From NCBI RefSeq assembly GCF_018326425.1, contig NZ_AP024601.1, positions 608,001 through 672,000 on the forward strand: a stretch of DNA of 64,000 nucleotides, in the 5' to 3' direction. Origin of the DNA: Polycladomyces abyssicola. Lineage in GTDB: Bacteria; Bacillota; Bacilli; Thermoactinomycetales; JIR-001. The translations under genes were made by a program, and so were the position numbers. Of this stretch, positions 35,646 to 44,493 are shown in pieces. The number at the start of each line of letters is the position of its first letter. Within the stretch, counting starts at the first letter, position 1. Below the pieces are notes generated by a model. It was given only the letters and a program-made list of their open reading frames with translations. It did not search any database and was not told the origin of the DNA.

Positions 35646-37037
35646 TTACCAACTCTTCTTTTTCCACACGTCGGGCAAGTGCCTCCAATAGTAGACCAGC
35701 GTTCGCAGTCCCTTGTCAAAGTTGTCCAGCGAGAAATACTCGTTGGGACCGTGAACATTGGCATCGGGCAGACCGAATCCCATCAGGACGACCGGTACCT
35801 GTAACAGTCGGGAGAGTGTTTCCACTACTGGGATGGATCCTCCGGCCCGGATAAAGTAACACCGTGTGCCGTATGCCGACTCATAGGCTGAGGCCGCCAA
35901 CTGTATGGCGGGATGATCGATCGGGGTGACGTACGGCCGTGCAGCTTCCCGCTCAGTGATGGTGACGGTGACACCAGGCGGCGTGTGGGTTCGGATGTGG
36001 TCTTCGATCTGTTGCATGATTTTATAGGGATCTTGATTGGGCACGAGGCGGCACGTAACGTTGGCGCAGGCAGTGGCCGGAATGATCGTTTTGCCGCTTT
36101 CTCCATAGTAACCGCCGACGATGCCGTTGATCTCCAGCGTGGGACGGACCCATGCCCGCTCCAACGCGGTGAAACCCTTTTCACCAAACAGTTCCTTCAC
36201 CTGAAGGCGAGCTTTCATCGCTTCCTCATCGAAGGGCAGGGCGGCCAACGCCGCTTTTTCCTGCGGTGTCGGCGGTATGACATCCGCATAAAATCCGTCG
36301 ACGGTGATGCGTCCGTGTTCGTCCCGCATACTTGCTAACAATTGAACTAGTGCGTGGATCGGATTTTGTACGGCACCACCGTAAACGCCGCCGGAGGGTA
36401 GATCGGTAGATGGACCTCTCACTTCAATCCGGAACCCGACCAAACCGCGTAAACCGTAACACACCGCCGGTTGGTTTTCCCCTAGCATGGCGGTGTCGGA
36501 GATAACCACCAAATCGGCCTGAAACCGGGTAAGATGGGTTTCCAGATATGGGAGCAGACGAGGACTGCCGATCTCCTCCTCCCCTTCGATGAGAAATTTC
36601 ACATTGACGGGGAGGTGGCCCGTCGTTTTCAACCATGCTTCCAGCGAGCGAATGTGCAGATAGATTTGCCCTTTATTATCGCTAGCTCCCCTGCCGTACA
36701 GTTTACCGTCGCGGATAATCGGCTCAAACGGCGGGTGATGCCAGGCTTCCAGCGGCTCAGGAGGCTGTACGTCATAATGACCGTAGATTAGTACGGTTGG
36801 ACTTTCGGGCGCGTGCAACCAGTCCCCGTAGATGATGGGATGGCCTCCCGTCTCCAGCACAGTGACGTGTTCCATCCCTGCATGATGCAACAGGTCTGCC
36901 GTGTAATGGGCACATTGAATGAGCGAATCCTTGTATGCAGGTTGCGAGCTGATGCTGGGAATGGCGATAAACCGTTGAAGTTCCGCCAGATGAGTTTCAC
37001 GTTGGCTTTGAAAATAGGTTTCCAGTCGCTCGGTCAA
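35646..37037 (-). CDS. M20 family dipeptidase
   Basis: A zinc-dependent exopeptidase of the M20 / CNDP-like group. Metal-site signatures are IYGHYDVQPPEPLEAWHHPPF, RGASDNKGQIY and LIEGEEEIGS; the dimerisation domain is in the middle. MGFGLPDANVHGPNEYF supplies the last His ligand. TTG 37037 (GAGG about 7 bases upstream) matches the usual N-terminus TERLETYFQSQRETHL. An ATG at 37067, overlapping the upstream stop as ATGA, is an alternative. It likely forms an operon with the upstream threonine-synthase-like gene. Confidence 0.88.
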   Translation of the reverse strand: MTERLETYFQSQRETHLAELQRFIAIPSISSQPAYKDSLIQCAHYTADLLHHAGMEHVTVLETGGHPIIYGDWLHAPESPTVLIYGHYDVQPPEPLEAWHHPPFEPIIRDGKLYGRGASDNKGQIYLHIRSLEAWLKTTGHLPVNVKFLIEGEEEIGSPRLLPYLETHLTRFQADLVVISDTAMLGENQPAVCYGLRGLVGFRIEVRGPSTDLPSGGVYGGAVQNPIHALVQLLASMRDEHGRITVDGFYADVIPPTPQEKAALAALPFDEEAMKARLQVKELFGEKGFTALERAWVRPTLEINGIVGGYYGESGKTIIPATACANVTCRLVPNQDPYKIMQQIEDHIRTHTPPGVTVTITEREAARPYVTPIDHPAIQLAASAYESAYGTRCYFIRAGGSIPVVETLSRLLQVPVVLMGFGLPDANVHGPNEYFSLDNFDKGLRTLVYYWRHLPDVWKKKSW

Positions 37038-37063
37038 AGTGCTCCCTCGCTTTTCAAGGAAGA

Positions 37064-38212
37064 TCATTTCGTTTCTTTGTATCCATGTGAAGTACCGATC
37101 AACAGCACCCGTTCCTTTTCCGTAATTTCACCCGTACGCAACAGGTGACGCAATCCGGCCAGCGGTGCTGCCCCGGAATTTTCCAAATAAACACCGCAAC
37201 GGGCCAATTGGTGTTGTGCCTCTTCCGCTTCAGCTGAAGAGACGGTCACGGCTCCTCCACCGGAATGTTTTACGGCCAACACGGTTTGATATGTGACGGT
37301 GTCGCCCCCGATGGAGCGGAGCAGGGTATCCCCCGGAAAAAGGCTGCGATAGTCCTCCCCTGCCAACACCCTTGTCAGGCGGGGGAACGGCTCAACCGCA
37401 TACAAGCGGGGAATCTCCTTCACCCAGCCCCACTTCGCGGCTTCCCGAAAACCTTCCCAGATCCCCCACCACAAGTCTCCGCGCGAGCAGGGAACGAGCA
37501 GCACGTCGGGCATATGATTCCGCATGGATTCGACGATTTCGTAGGCAACCGTTTTGTAGCCCTGCACGCCAAAAGGGTTGCTTCCAACGGGGGGGTGTGT
37601 GTAGTTGGTCGCGGGATACCATCCTTCGTTTTTCACTTTGTCCTCGATATATTGCCAACGTTGATGGGGAGAGGATTGTATCACTAATTCCGCTCCCGCC
37701 ATTTTGATCGCTTTTTTCCATGGATGGGGAAGATCCGGCGTGGTGACGATGACACAGCGGAGTCCCACAAGGGCAGCGTAGGCCGCCAATGAAGCACCCG
37801 CATTGCCGCTGGAAGCGGCCGTCACTACCATACGGCCTGTAGCGACAGCACGGGCAACGACCAATGGACTCATCCGGTCTTTGTGTGAACCGGTGGGATT
37901 TTGACCTTCCATTTTCACGCCCAGCCACGTCAGTCCCATTTGCCGTGCCAGTATCTCCAGTTCCACGATGGGAGTGCATCCCTCTCCAAGAGAGGGGAAG
38001 GACGCATACGGGAGGAGCGGAGCATAACGCCGCATACCGCTTTTCGATGGGTTGATGGTGACATTCTGGGTGGTATCATACAGCACTTTGACATTGGCGG
38101 CATGCCCTTCTTTGCGACATGCGGGACATCCTTCCAGTAAATCGTCCAGTTTGTAATCGGTTTCGCAACGCAGACAGGAAAGTCCGGCCACCCGGGGGTT
38201 CAAAAGTATCAT
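37064..38212 (-). CDS. Threonine-synthase-like PLP-dependent enzyme with zinc ribbon
   Basis: A 382-residue fold-type II PLP protein. The N-terminal zinc ribbon has LSCLRCE and GCPACRK pairs. The PLP lysine is in NPTGSHKDRMSPLV, with SSGNAGASLAAYAA following. ThrC-like proteins convert O-phosphohomoserine to threonine, but this protein has divergent C-terminal motifs (VPCSRGDLWWGIWEGF in place of a standard Gly-rich loop), so another substrate is possible. ATG 38212 is chosen over the longer frame. It precedes the dipeptidase gene with overlap. Confidence 0.8.
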   Translation of the reverse strand: MILLNPRVAGLSCLRCETDYKLDDLLEGCPACRKEGHAANVKVLYDTTQNVTINPSKSGMRRYAPLLPYASFPSLGEGCTPIVELEILARQMGLTWLGVKMEGQNPTGSHKDRMSPLVVARAVATGRMVVTAASSGNAGASLAAYAALVGLRCVIVTTPDLPHPWKKAIKMAGAELVIQSSPHQRWQYIEDKVKNEGWYPATNYTHPPVGSNPFGVQGYKTVAYEIVESMRNHMPDVLLVPCSRGDLWWGIWEGFREAAKWGWVKEIPRLYAVEPFPRLTRVLAGEDYRSLFPGDTLLRSIGGDTVTYQTVLAVKHSGGGAVTVSSAEAEEAQHQLARCGVYLENSGAAPLAGLRHLLRTGEITEKERVLLIGTSHGYKETK

Positions 38213-38393
38213 TTCATCACCGTCCAGGATGATTTTTATCGCATAGAATATTCTACCAAAGGAGAAGTATCTAAAAAAGAAGGGATTGGACAGCGTTATC
38301 ACGAAATGCCGTCACGAATGAAAAACAACGGGGAAGCATCCTCGTTATTCATGATGAAAACCATGAATCCCAATCATGAAAGGAGATCTGGCA

Positions 38394-39074
38394 ATGCATC
38401 CTTCTTATACCCAGCAAGAAAAGGAAATTATTTACCGTGTGATCAGGGAACGACGAGATATCCGACACTTTTTGCCCGATCCCGTTCCCGAATCGGTGCT
38501 GGCGCGTATTTTGGAAGCGGCGCATTATGCTCCCTCGGTTGGTTTTATGCAACCGTGGAATTTCATTTTGATCACGTCCAGGGAATTGCGTCGGCAGGTG
38601 AAGGCTTCATTTGAACGAGTGAATCAAAACGAATGGGCGAAGTTGTCCGACGACGAACGGCAGGCATTATACAGCCGGCTGAAGCTGGAAGGAATCATGG
38701 AAGCACCGATCAATCTGGCGGTGACATGCGATCACCGGCGGGACGCGCCATTTGTGTTGGGACGTGCCCCCATGCCGGAGACGGATGTATACAGCACCTG
38801 TCTGGCTGTGCAGAACTTATGGTTGGCCGCTCGTGCCGAAGGGATTGGAGTGGGTTGGGTGAGCCTGCTGGAGAAGCGGGAAGTGGAAAAACTGCTCGGT
38901 TTGCCGGACGGAGTGGAGTTGGTCGCCTATCTGTGCGTGGGATACCCTGTCGAATTTCGGCCCAAACCGATGTTGGAGGAGAAGGGGTGGAAATCACGTA
39001 TGGATTGGCGACAGCTAGTGTATGAGAACGGTTGGGGAGATCCGGTTGTCTCCTATTCACTCACTACGCCGTGA
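38394..39074 (+). CDS. bluB: 5,6-dimethylbenzimidazole synthase BluB
   Basis: A 226-residue nitroreductase-fold enzyme that breaks down FMN to make the lower ligand of cobalamin. Family blocks RERRDIRHFLPDPVP, AAHYAPSVGFMQPWNF, LKLEGIMEAPINLAVTCD and LAVQNLWLAARAEGIGVGWVS fit BluB better than ordinary nitroreductases. ATG 38394 follows AAAGGAGAT. No other cobalamin genes are near, so it probably serves corrinoid remodelling or biosynthesis encoded elsewhere. Confidence 0.88.
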   Translation: MHPSYTQQEKEIIYRVIRERRDIRHFLPDPVPESVLARILEAAHYAPSVGFMQPWNFILITSRELRRQVKASFERVNQNEWAKLSDDERQALYSRLKLEGIMEAPINLAVTCDHRRDAPFVLGRAPMPETDVYSTCLAVQNLWLAARAEGIGVGWVSLLEKREVEKLLGLPDGVELVAYLCVGYPVEFRPKPMLEEKGWKSRMDWRQLVYENGWGDPVVSYSLTTP

Positions 39075-39107
39075 TATGGTGTGAGAACAAGAGGGAGGCT
39101 GCCTCAT

Positions 39108-39133
39108 GAAAGAGCATTTTGCTCTTTCTATTT
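39108..39133 (+). terminator. Terminator hairpin after bluB
   Basis: The 9-bp stem GAAAGAGCA / TGCTCTTTC (39108-39128) is followed by TATTTCC. It is similar in design to the AGGAGCA hairpins at 13730 and 16685. Confidence 0.55.
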
Positions 39134-39328
39134 CCTATTATTTTTGGAATAATAGAATTCAAAAATCTTATTGGCATGGGCGGAGAACGGGAAATCAGAG
39201 GATGAAGTGGTTGTCGTCATGAATCACCGTTTGACCACGTACGTTGATAGAACCGATAGGGTGTAATTGATCATTGGCTCTCTAGGACGTGTCCAATCAT
39301 TCGTAGGCCTAAGGAAGGGGTGACCCCG

Positions 39329-40024
39329 ATGATTGTCCGTCGTCAGGGGGAAGCGTTTGTTTTGATCCGACAACATGATCATGCACGGATTTCCGGCTTG
39401 ATGGCCCGCCATTGGCGAAATCGCCCCGAACCGTATCCATCCGTTGTTTACGCGATTGAATACCACGATGTAGGCTGGCAGACGCTGGATCATACGATCC
39501 ATTGGAACGAAACAGCAGATGCTCCGTATTCGTTCGAAAATTTTCCGCTGGAACCCAAACTGATCGCGTATCGGGAAGGAATTGACCGGGTGGAAAAGAG
39601 AGACGGGTATGCCGCTTGTTTGTGCAGTATGCATTACGCTTCCTTTTTTGTCGACAGCGATGAACCGCAGGCCGTGGCATTCCGGGATCGGGAGCTCGAA
39701 CGTCAGAAGGCGTTGATGCGTCATTTTTCGGATGAAGACCGAAGCCGACTGAAGGAAAACCTCCACCTGTTGCAAGTGTGCGATAACCTTTCACTGTTTC
39801 TCTGTTTTAACCGACCGGGTGAGAATACACATCCATGGTATCGGGACGGTGTCAAGTTGGGATCTTCCCATTATCGTCCTGTTTGGGAGAGTTCACATGT
39901 GATACGGTTGGAGCCCAATCCCTTTGACAGTTCATTCGTTGCGGAAATCCCGTACCAAGTAGTGGGCAGGGACCGGCGACCGTTGAGTAAAGGAAGCCTC
40001 CGGGTTCAGATCCACGGGGAATAG
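39329..40024 (+). CDS. DUF3891 family protein
   Basis: A 231-residue protein with the family start MIVRRQGEAFVLIRQHDHARISGLMA, YHDVGW and a SMHYASFF segment. Conserved His and Asp residues (QHDH, EYHDVGW, SMHY) suggest an HD-like metal site, which is inference. The function is unknown. ATG 39329 follows AAGGGG with spacing 8. It heads a rightward series of small genes, 17 bases before the HAD phosphatase. Confidence 0.82.
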   Translation: MIVRRQGEAFVLIRQHDHARISGLMARHWRNRPEPYPSVVYAIEYHDVGWQTLDHTIHWNETADAPYSFENFPLEPKLIAYREGIDRVEKRDGYAACLCSMHYASFFVDSDEPQAVAFRDRELERQKALMRHFSDEDRSRLKENLHLLQVCDNLSLFLCFNRPGENTHPWYRDGVKLGSSHYRPVWESSHVIRLEPNPFDSSFVAEIPYQVVGRDRRPLSKGSLRVQIHGE

Positions 40025-40041
40025 AGAAAAGGAGTGGGGAT

Positions 40042-40728
40042 ATGATTCGTGCGGTGATATTTGATTTTGACGGTACCATTTTGGATACGGAAACACCGGC
40101 CTATCTCACCCTGAAGGAAATCTATCAGAAGTACGGTATTGAGCTGCCGCTGGACGAGTGGTGCAAGTGCATCGGAACACGAGGGGGTGAATTTGATCCG
40201 CTCGGTTACTTGGAAACGTGTGTCGGCCGCCCGCTGGACAAGGAAGCCATCCTGCAAAGATGGCGGGCACGACATCAGAAGATGGTGGAGCAACAGCGCC
40301 CTCTCCCCGGAGTGGAACGCCTTTTGCAGGAGGCAAAAGCAAAAGGATTGAAGGTGGGGCTGGCATCCAGTTCTGACCGGGAAGTGATCCTGCATCGTCT
40401 GAACATGTTGGACCTGCTGTCCGATTTTGATTGTGTATGTACAGCCGATGATGTGGAGCATGTCAAACCCGATCCCGCATTGTACCTGCTGGCGGTATCC
40501 CGATTGGGTGTACGCCCGGAAGAAGCGGTGGCAGTGGAAGATTCACCGAACGGGGCGTTGGCGGCCAAACGGGCGGGAATGCGTTGTGTGGTGGTGCCCA
40601 ATCCGATGACGGAGGGACTCGATTTTGGTGAGTACGATCTGCGATTGGATTCGCTGGAGGAGCTGACCGTAGACGGTTTGCTGGATGGCAGTGCATTCTC
40701 CGTTTCCGTGAAAGGGGAGCGAAGATGA
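40042..40728 (+). CDS. HAD-superfamily hydrolase (beta-phosphoglucomutase-like)
   Basis: A 228-residue HAD-IA phosphatase or mutase. Motif I FDFDGTILDTE holds the nucleophile Asp, motif II is ASSSD, motif III has the Lys in VKPDP, and motif IV is VEDSPNG. A four-helix cap occupies residues 15-85. The closest type is YhcW/PGMB; the substrate is unknown. It overlaps the following VOC gene by four bases (ATGA), implying translational coupling. Confidence 0.88.
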   Translation: MIRAVIFDFDGTILDTETPAYLTLKEIYQKYGIELPLDEWCKCIGTRGGEFDPLGYLETCVGRPLDKEAILQRWRARHQKMVEQQRPLPGVERLLQEAKAKGLKVGLASSSDREVILHRLNMLDLLSDFDCVCTADDVEHVKPDPALYLLAVSRLGVRPEEAVAVEDSPNGALAAKRAGMRCVVVPNPMTEGLDFGEYDLRLDSLEELTVDGLLDGSAFSVSVKGERR

Positions 40729-41114
40729 AACTGGCCGGTTTCAACCATGTGACGATCCGGGTGAGGGATCTGCGGCGTTCATTGGCATTTTACCGGGATG
40801 TATTGGGGATGACGTTGGTTCATCTCGGTCGGACCGACGCCTACCTGGACGGTGGCGGTGCCTGGGTGTGTCTGGTGGAGAAAGCGGAGTCCGATGCACA
40901 GGAGAAGGCGGCAGGAGTGGATCACGTGGCGTTTTCGATTGCCGAATCGGATTTCGATGCAGCCGTTCAACAATTAAAACAGCACGGTGTGACTATCGTG
41001 CGCGGTCCCGTTCTTCGCGGGCAAGGATGGACCGTCAATTTTCTCGATCCCGACGGAACGCAATTGGAACTGCATACAGGCAATCTGGCGAAGCGGATGG
41101 AAGTGTGGCGCTAA
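40725..41114 (+). CDS. VOC family protein (glyoxalase-like)
   Basis: A 129-residue protein starting AGFNHVTIRVRDLRRSLAFYRDVLGM, with VDHVAFSI and VNFLDPDGTQLELHTG further on; these give the His and Glu metal ligands of VOC proteins. It resembles fosfomycin-resistance or glyoxalase-I-like members but is not assignable. Its start overlaps the HAD gene stop. It is distinct from the VOC protein at 16724-17092. Confidence 0.87.
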   Translation: MKLAGFNHVTIRVRDLRRSLAFYRDVLGMTLVHLGRTDAYLDGGGAWVCLVEKAESDAQEKAAGVDHVAFSIAESDFDAAVQQLKQHGVTIVRGPVLRGQGWTVNFLDPDGTQLELHTGNLAKRMEVWR

Positions 41115-41172
41115 GGCAGTTGGTATTTACAGATCCGAGCTGATTACAGATTGAATTGGGAGGATCATACCG

Positions 41173-41763
41173 ATGCGTTTGGCCGTTGACCGAATCGGGG
41201 TCGAACTGCGATGGTTGGAAAAAACCGATGCTGAGAAGCTGTTCCGCCTGGTTGTTGCCAACCGGGAGCATCTCGCGCCGTGGCTGTCATTTGCCCCAAC
41301 CACCCGCAAGGTGGAGGACACGATGCGCTTTTTGGAAGAAGTTCAAGAGCGGCATGAAAAAGGTTTAGGCATGCATTTCGGCATCTGGTTGGGAGAGAAG
41401 TTGATCGGCACGCTCGGGGCGATTCCTGACCGCTACGGATATGGCACCTACGAGATCGGTTACTGGATCGCGAAAGCGTATGAAGGAAGGGGGATCGTAA
41501 CACGCTGCGTGGTGCGGTTGTTGGATTATCTCTTTGAGGAGGAACAGATCCACCGGGCCGAGATTCGGTGTCACGCGGACAATGCACGAAGTCGCGCCAT
41601 TCCCGACCGATTGGGATTCCGGTTGGAAGGATGCTTGAAACGAGCGTCTCGTACAACTGACGGGGAGTACGGCGACCAGCTGATTTACGGCCTGCTGCGG
41701 ACGGAATGGGCAGCCGCACGAGCCCATTACACGGTAGCGGTCGGAACGAAACTGTCGAAGTGA
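41173..41763 (+). CDS. GNAT N-acetyltransferase, RimJ/RimL-like
   Basis: A 196-residue acetyltransferase. It has the RimL-type start RLAVDRIGVELRWLEKTDAEKLFRLV, IGYWIAKAYEGRGIVTRCV (acetyl-CoA-binding Q/RxxGxG/A-like segment), and CHADNARSRAIPDRLGF. The last region has Ile-Pro where Ala-Asn-x-Ser/Tyr-Lys is common. The target may be ribosomal-protein N-termini or small amines. GGGAGG lies before the ATG. It is followed 13 bases later by a second GNAT gene. Confidence 0.88.
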   Translation: MRLAVDRIGVELRWLEKTDAEKLFRLVVANREHLAPWLSFAPTTRKVEDTMRFLEEVQERHEKGLGMHFGIWLGEKLIGTLGAIPDRYGYGTYEIGYWIAKAYEGRGIVTRCVVRLLDYLFEEEQIHRAEIRCHADNARSRAIPDRLGFRLEGCLKRASRTTDGEYGDQLIYGLLRTEWAAARAHYTVAVGTKLSK

Positions 41764-41776
41764 AAGGGGGAGCGGA

Positions 41777-42331
41777 ATGATTACATTACAGCCCTTTACC
41801 AAAGAGGATTATACCCAATTAATCGAGTGGGTCAATTCCCCCGCGTTACTCCTTCAATGGGGCGGGCCACGTTTCACTTTCCCGCTGGATGAGCGACAAC
41901 TGGACGACTACTTGTCCTGGCACAGCCCGGGCCGGCAAGTGTGGAAAGCGGTGGAAACAGCAAGTGGCCGAACGGTGGGTCATATCGAATTGGGCAACAT
42001 CGACTCCAAAAATCGCATCGGCACGATCACCCGAGTCATGATCAGCCCCGACGTCCGCGGGAGGGGCTGGGGAGAACGGATAATGCGGGAAGCGGTTCGG
42101 TACGGATTTGAAACGCTGCAACTGCACCGGATTGAACTGCGCGTCTTTGATTTCAACCATGCAGCCATCCGTTGTTACGAGAAAGTGGGCTTTCAAAAAG
42201 AGGGTTTGTTGCGTCAATGCAGGCGGTTCGGAGATGAATATTGGAGTTTGTGGATCATGAGCCTGCTGCGACCGGAGTGGTTGAAGCAAAAACAAGAGGG
42301 AGGCGAATGCAAAACAACCGTGGACAGGTAG
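41777..42331 (+). CDS. GNAT N-acetyltransferase
   Basis: A 184-residue GNAT protein with the CoA-binding region VMISPDVRGRGWGERIMREAVRYGFE and the family tail HRIELRVFDFNHAAIRCYEKVGFQKEGLLRQ. AGGGGGAG precedes ATG 41777. The sequence is only distantly like its neighbour, so the pair is not a recent duplication. It ends the five-gene series before a bidirectional terminator. Confidence 0.9.
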   Translation: MITLQPFTKEDYTQLIEWVNSPALLLQWGGPRFTFPLDERQLDDYLSWHSPGRQVWKAVETASGRTVGHIELGNIDSKNRIGTITRVMISPDVRGRGWGERIMREAVRYGFETLQLHRIELRVFDFNHAAIRCYEKVGFQKEGLLRQCRRFGDEYWSLWIMSLLRPEWLKQKQEGGECKTTVDR

Positions 42332-42355
42332 CCGATATAGTCTGACTTCACATCA

Positions 42356-42392
42356 AAAAGGAGCCACGATACGGACTGTGGCTCCCTTTCTT
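42356..42392. terminator. Bidirectional terminator
   Basis: The stem GGAGCCAC / GTGGCTCC (42360-42385) is flanked by AAAAA on the left and CTTTCTTTT on the right. It lies between the convergent GNAT and DUF6454-like genes. Confidence 0.75.
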
Positions 42393-42408
42393 TTGGGTAC
42401 CCTTCACG

Positions 42409-43347
42409 TTAGTTCGCTTCATATACCAGCAAGGATGCGTGATCATCATCCGGTACGGCGTAAAGCCGCAACCCTTGGTCGGAATTCTCCAGATACACCG
42501 GGTTACGAGTAATGACATGCCCTTGCGGCGAAAATTCGGTTACCGGTACTTCGTGTATCATATCCAGCGTTTTCGTGTCAAGCAAGGCCAATCCGCCCAA
42601 CTCAAAGGGTTTGGAATTGTTCGTTGCAGGGTTGGGCAGCTCCGAAATGCCGCTGCAGACGATTTTTTCTTGACCCACACCTTCACAATCCTGGTAATCG
42701 ACGAAGTGACTGGGGTTGTTTTCTACATGAAGTTGTTTCCCTTGTTCATTCCACTCATAAAACTTGCGTGAACCCCAACTGACACCGATTAGTTTTCCGG
42801 TTCGATCGTCGTGGACCAGCCCGCCGATATGGTCATTCACCCGGAACACTTCTTCTGCCTTCATGGTCTTGGGATCTACTTTGTAGATAATGGAATGGCT
42901 ATTGGGGCGGTATTCGGCCACAGGTACCCAAATAAATTTCCCGTCAAATGCGATGCCGCCGGGGTGATATATGATTCCCTCACCCAGCTGGATGTCTTTC
43001 ACCAGTTTCCCTTGTTTGTCAAAAGCAAACAGGTGACCGACCCCTTTTCCTGGCGTGCGGTCATATCCGTCCCGGGGTTGGTCATATTTCACCGGTTTTT
43101 CGATGATTTCCACCGAGGACATGTAATAAAGGTCCCCAATCCGCGTCATACCTTGTGGATGATAGACATTGAATTGGAGATCGATCTTTTCTTTTTGCTG
43201 CCACTTTGTGCTGCGGGAAAGTTGTTGGAACCGGTCAGTCAATTGGGGATCTTTCGTTTTGGCATGATCCGCTTGAGCCATGGTGACAGCCGTGAATACG
43301 GTGCTGATCAAAAAAATGGCAGTGACAATGGATACGATTTTTCGCAT
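42409..43347 (-). CDS. Secreted beta-propeller-like protein, DUF6454 type
   Basis: A 312-residue exported protein with a typical signal peptide (RKIVSIVTAIFLISTVFTAVTMAQA, cleavage after AQA). The mature part is rich in repeated beta-strand units, such as HPQGMTRIGDLYYMSS, HPGGIAFDGKFIWVPVAEY and HIGGLVHDDRTGKLIGVSWG, spaced like propeller blades. I recall such proteins as DUF6454. Extracellular binding or lyase roles are possible but unproven. GAGGAGG lies before ATG 43347. Confidence 0.78.
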   Translation of the reverse strand: MRKIVSIVTAIFLISTVFTAVTMAQADHAKTKDPQLTDRFQQLSRSTKWQQKEKIDLQFNVYHPQGMTRIGDLYYMSSVEIIEKPVKYDQPRDGYDRTPGKGVGHLFAFDKQGKLVKDIQLGEGIIYHPGGIAFDGKFIWVPVAEYRPNSHSIIYKVDPKTMKAEEVFRVNDHIGGLVHDDRTGKLIGVSWGSRKFYEWNEQGKQLHVENNPSHFVDYQDCEGVGQEKIVCSGISELPNPATNNSKPFELGGLALLDTKTLDMIHEVPVTEFSPQGHVITRNPVYLENSDQGLRLYAVPDDDHASLLVYEAN

Positions 43348-43609
43348 CATCACTCCTCCTCCTCGGTAACCTGGCTTCCATTAACCAGTTACATCTTAGC
43401 TGTTTTGGAAGAAGGGAAAAAAGGCCTTCAACAGAACTTTAAAGGAAGATTTAATCGGGATTTACAGGAATCCTCGAAGGATAGCACAACATACGACGGA
43501 AGCAGTTATACCCCGGACCAAGTCAAACCGGTCAAAATGAAGGGTTTGACTCCTTTGAATCGAAAAGTACTAATGGACAGCGCCGGACAACCAAAGGAGG
43601 AGTGGTACG

Positions 43610-44218
43610 ATGGACTGGGAAAAGATGTATGAGACGGGTGAGTTCGCCCATTGGGACTTTGTGGCCCCTTCATCGGAATTGGTGGCGACCATCGCCGTTT
43701 TGGGACTCCCGCAACCGGGGGAGGTCGCGCTGGATATCGGATGCGGTGCAGGACGGGAGGCCATTTTCTTGTCCCAATGCGGTTATCGCACCATCGGCGT
43801 GGACATGACGGCCAAGGCACTGGAAATCGCAAGGGAACGCGCACGCGAGGCAGGTGTATCGGTCGATTTCCGGCAAGGCAATGCTCTGGATCTTCCGATT
43901 GAAGATGAATCCGTCGACTTCGTGAATGATCGGGGTTGTTTCCATCTCATACCCGAAGCCGACCGGTCGCGCTACGCGAGTGAGGTGCTACGCGTGATGA
44001 AGTCGGGAGCCCGCTTTCTGTTGCGTGGTTGCCGAGATGCCAATGCTGTACCAAAAGCCGTGGAGGAACATGATGTCCATTTCGAACCGATCACGGAGGA
44101 TGTCGTCCAACATTTTTTCCCGACCGAGTATTTTGTACACGGACCCGTCCTGCCCCTGCAATTGATCGGGAATCAAAAAGCGCTTCCTGGAAATGTCGTG
44201 CTGTTGCGAAAAAAATAA
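43610..44218 (+). CDS. Class I SAM-dependent methyltransferase
   Basis: A 202-residue methyltransferase. Motif I is ALDIGCGAGREAIFLSQCG, the acidic loop GVDMTAKALEIA, then GNALDLPIEDESVDFVNDRGCFHLIP. The DRGCFHLI motif is typical of the thiopurine/tellurite-type small methyltransferases. The substrate is unknown. AAAGGAGGA lies before ATG 43610. It is a single gene with a terminator shared with the minus-strand module. Confidence 0.9.
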   Translation: MDWEKMYETGEFAHWDFVAPSSELVATIAVLGLPQPGEVALDIGCGAGREAIFLSQCGYRTIGVDMTAKALEIARERAREAGVSVDFRQGNALDLPIEDESVDFVNDRGCFHLIPEADRSRYASEVLRVMKSGARFLLRGCRDANAVPKAVEEHDVHFEPITEDVVQHFFPTEYFVHGPVLPLQLIGNQKALPGNVVLLRKK

Positions 44219-44255
44219 ACGGAAAAGGGGATTAAGGCGATATCCAACAAATAAT

Positions 44256-44290
44256 AAAGCCTAGCAGGAATCAACCCGCCAGGCTTTTTT
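44256..44290. terminator. Terminator, left end of duplicated module copy 1
   Basis: The stem AAGCCTAGC / GCCAGGCTT is followed by TTTTTTT on the plus strand and preceded by AATAATAAA. It terminates the methyltransferase gene and the leftward module. A close copy is at 45378-45415. Confidence 0.75.
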
Positions 44291-44319
44291 TACAAAAAAC
44301 CAAGCTGCTCTTCGCTTAG

Positions 44320-44493
44320 TTACAAAATTTTTTTCCCAAAGTATTTCTCATGCCTTTCCGCCACTTTCCGCCTTTTTTCCCGAAAAAGACCTTCGGTTGC
44401 ATGGTCCAAAAATTCACGACGGGACATTTTTCCTTGTTCAAACCTTTCATATATCTTCTGCTCTTTTGGACCCAACTTTTTCACGGTGTGCAC
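44320..44493 (-). CDS. Small basic protein (57 aa)
   Basis: A 57-residue, highly charged helical protein starting HTVKKLGPKEQKIYERFEQG, with a C-terminus rich in Arg/Lys (GLFREKRRKVAERHEKYFGKKIL). GTG 44493 has GGGTG 6 bases upstream; the longer frame adds unlikely sequence. It overlaps the end of the GAF gene by 47 bases. A remnant of its 3' end is present in the second module copy at about 45440-45500. Function unknown. Confidence 0.6.
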   Translation of the reverse strand: MHTVKKLGPKEQKIYERFEQGKMSRREFLDHATEGLFREKRRKVAERHEKYFGKKIL

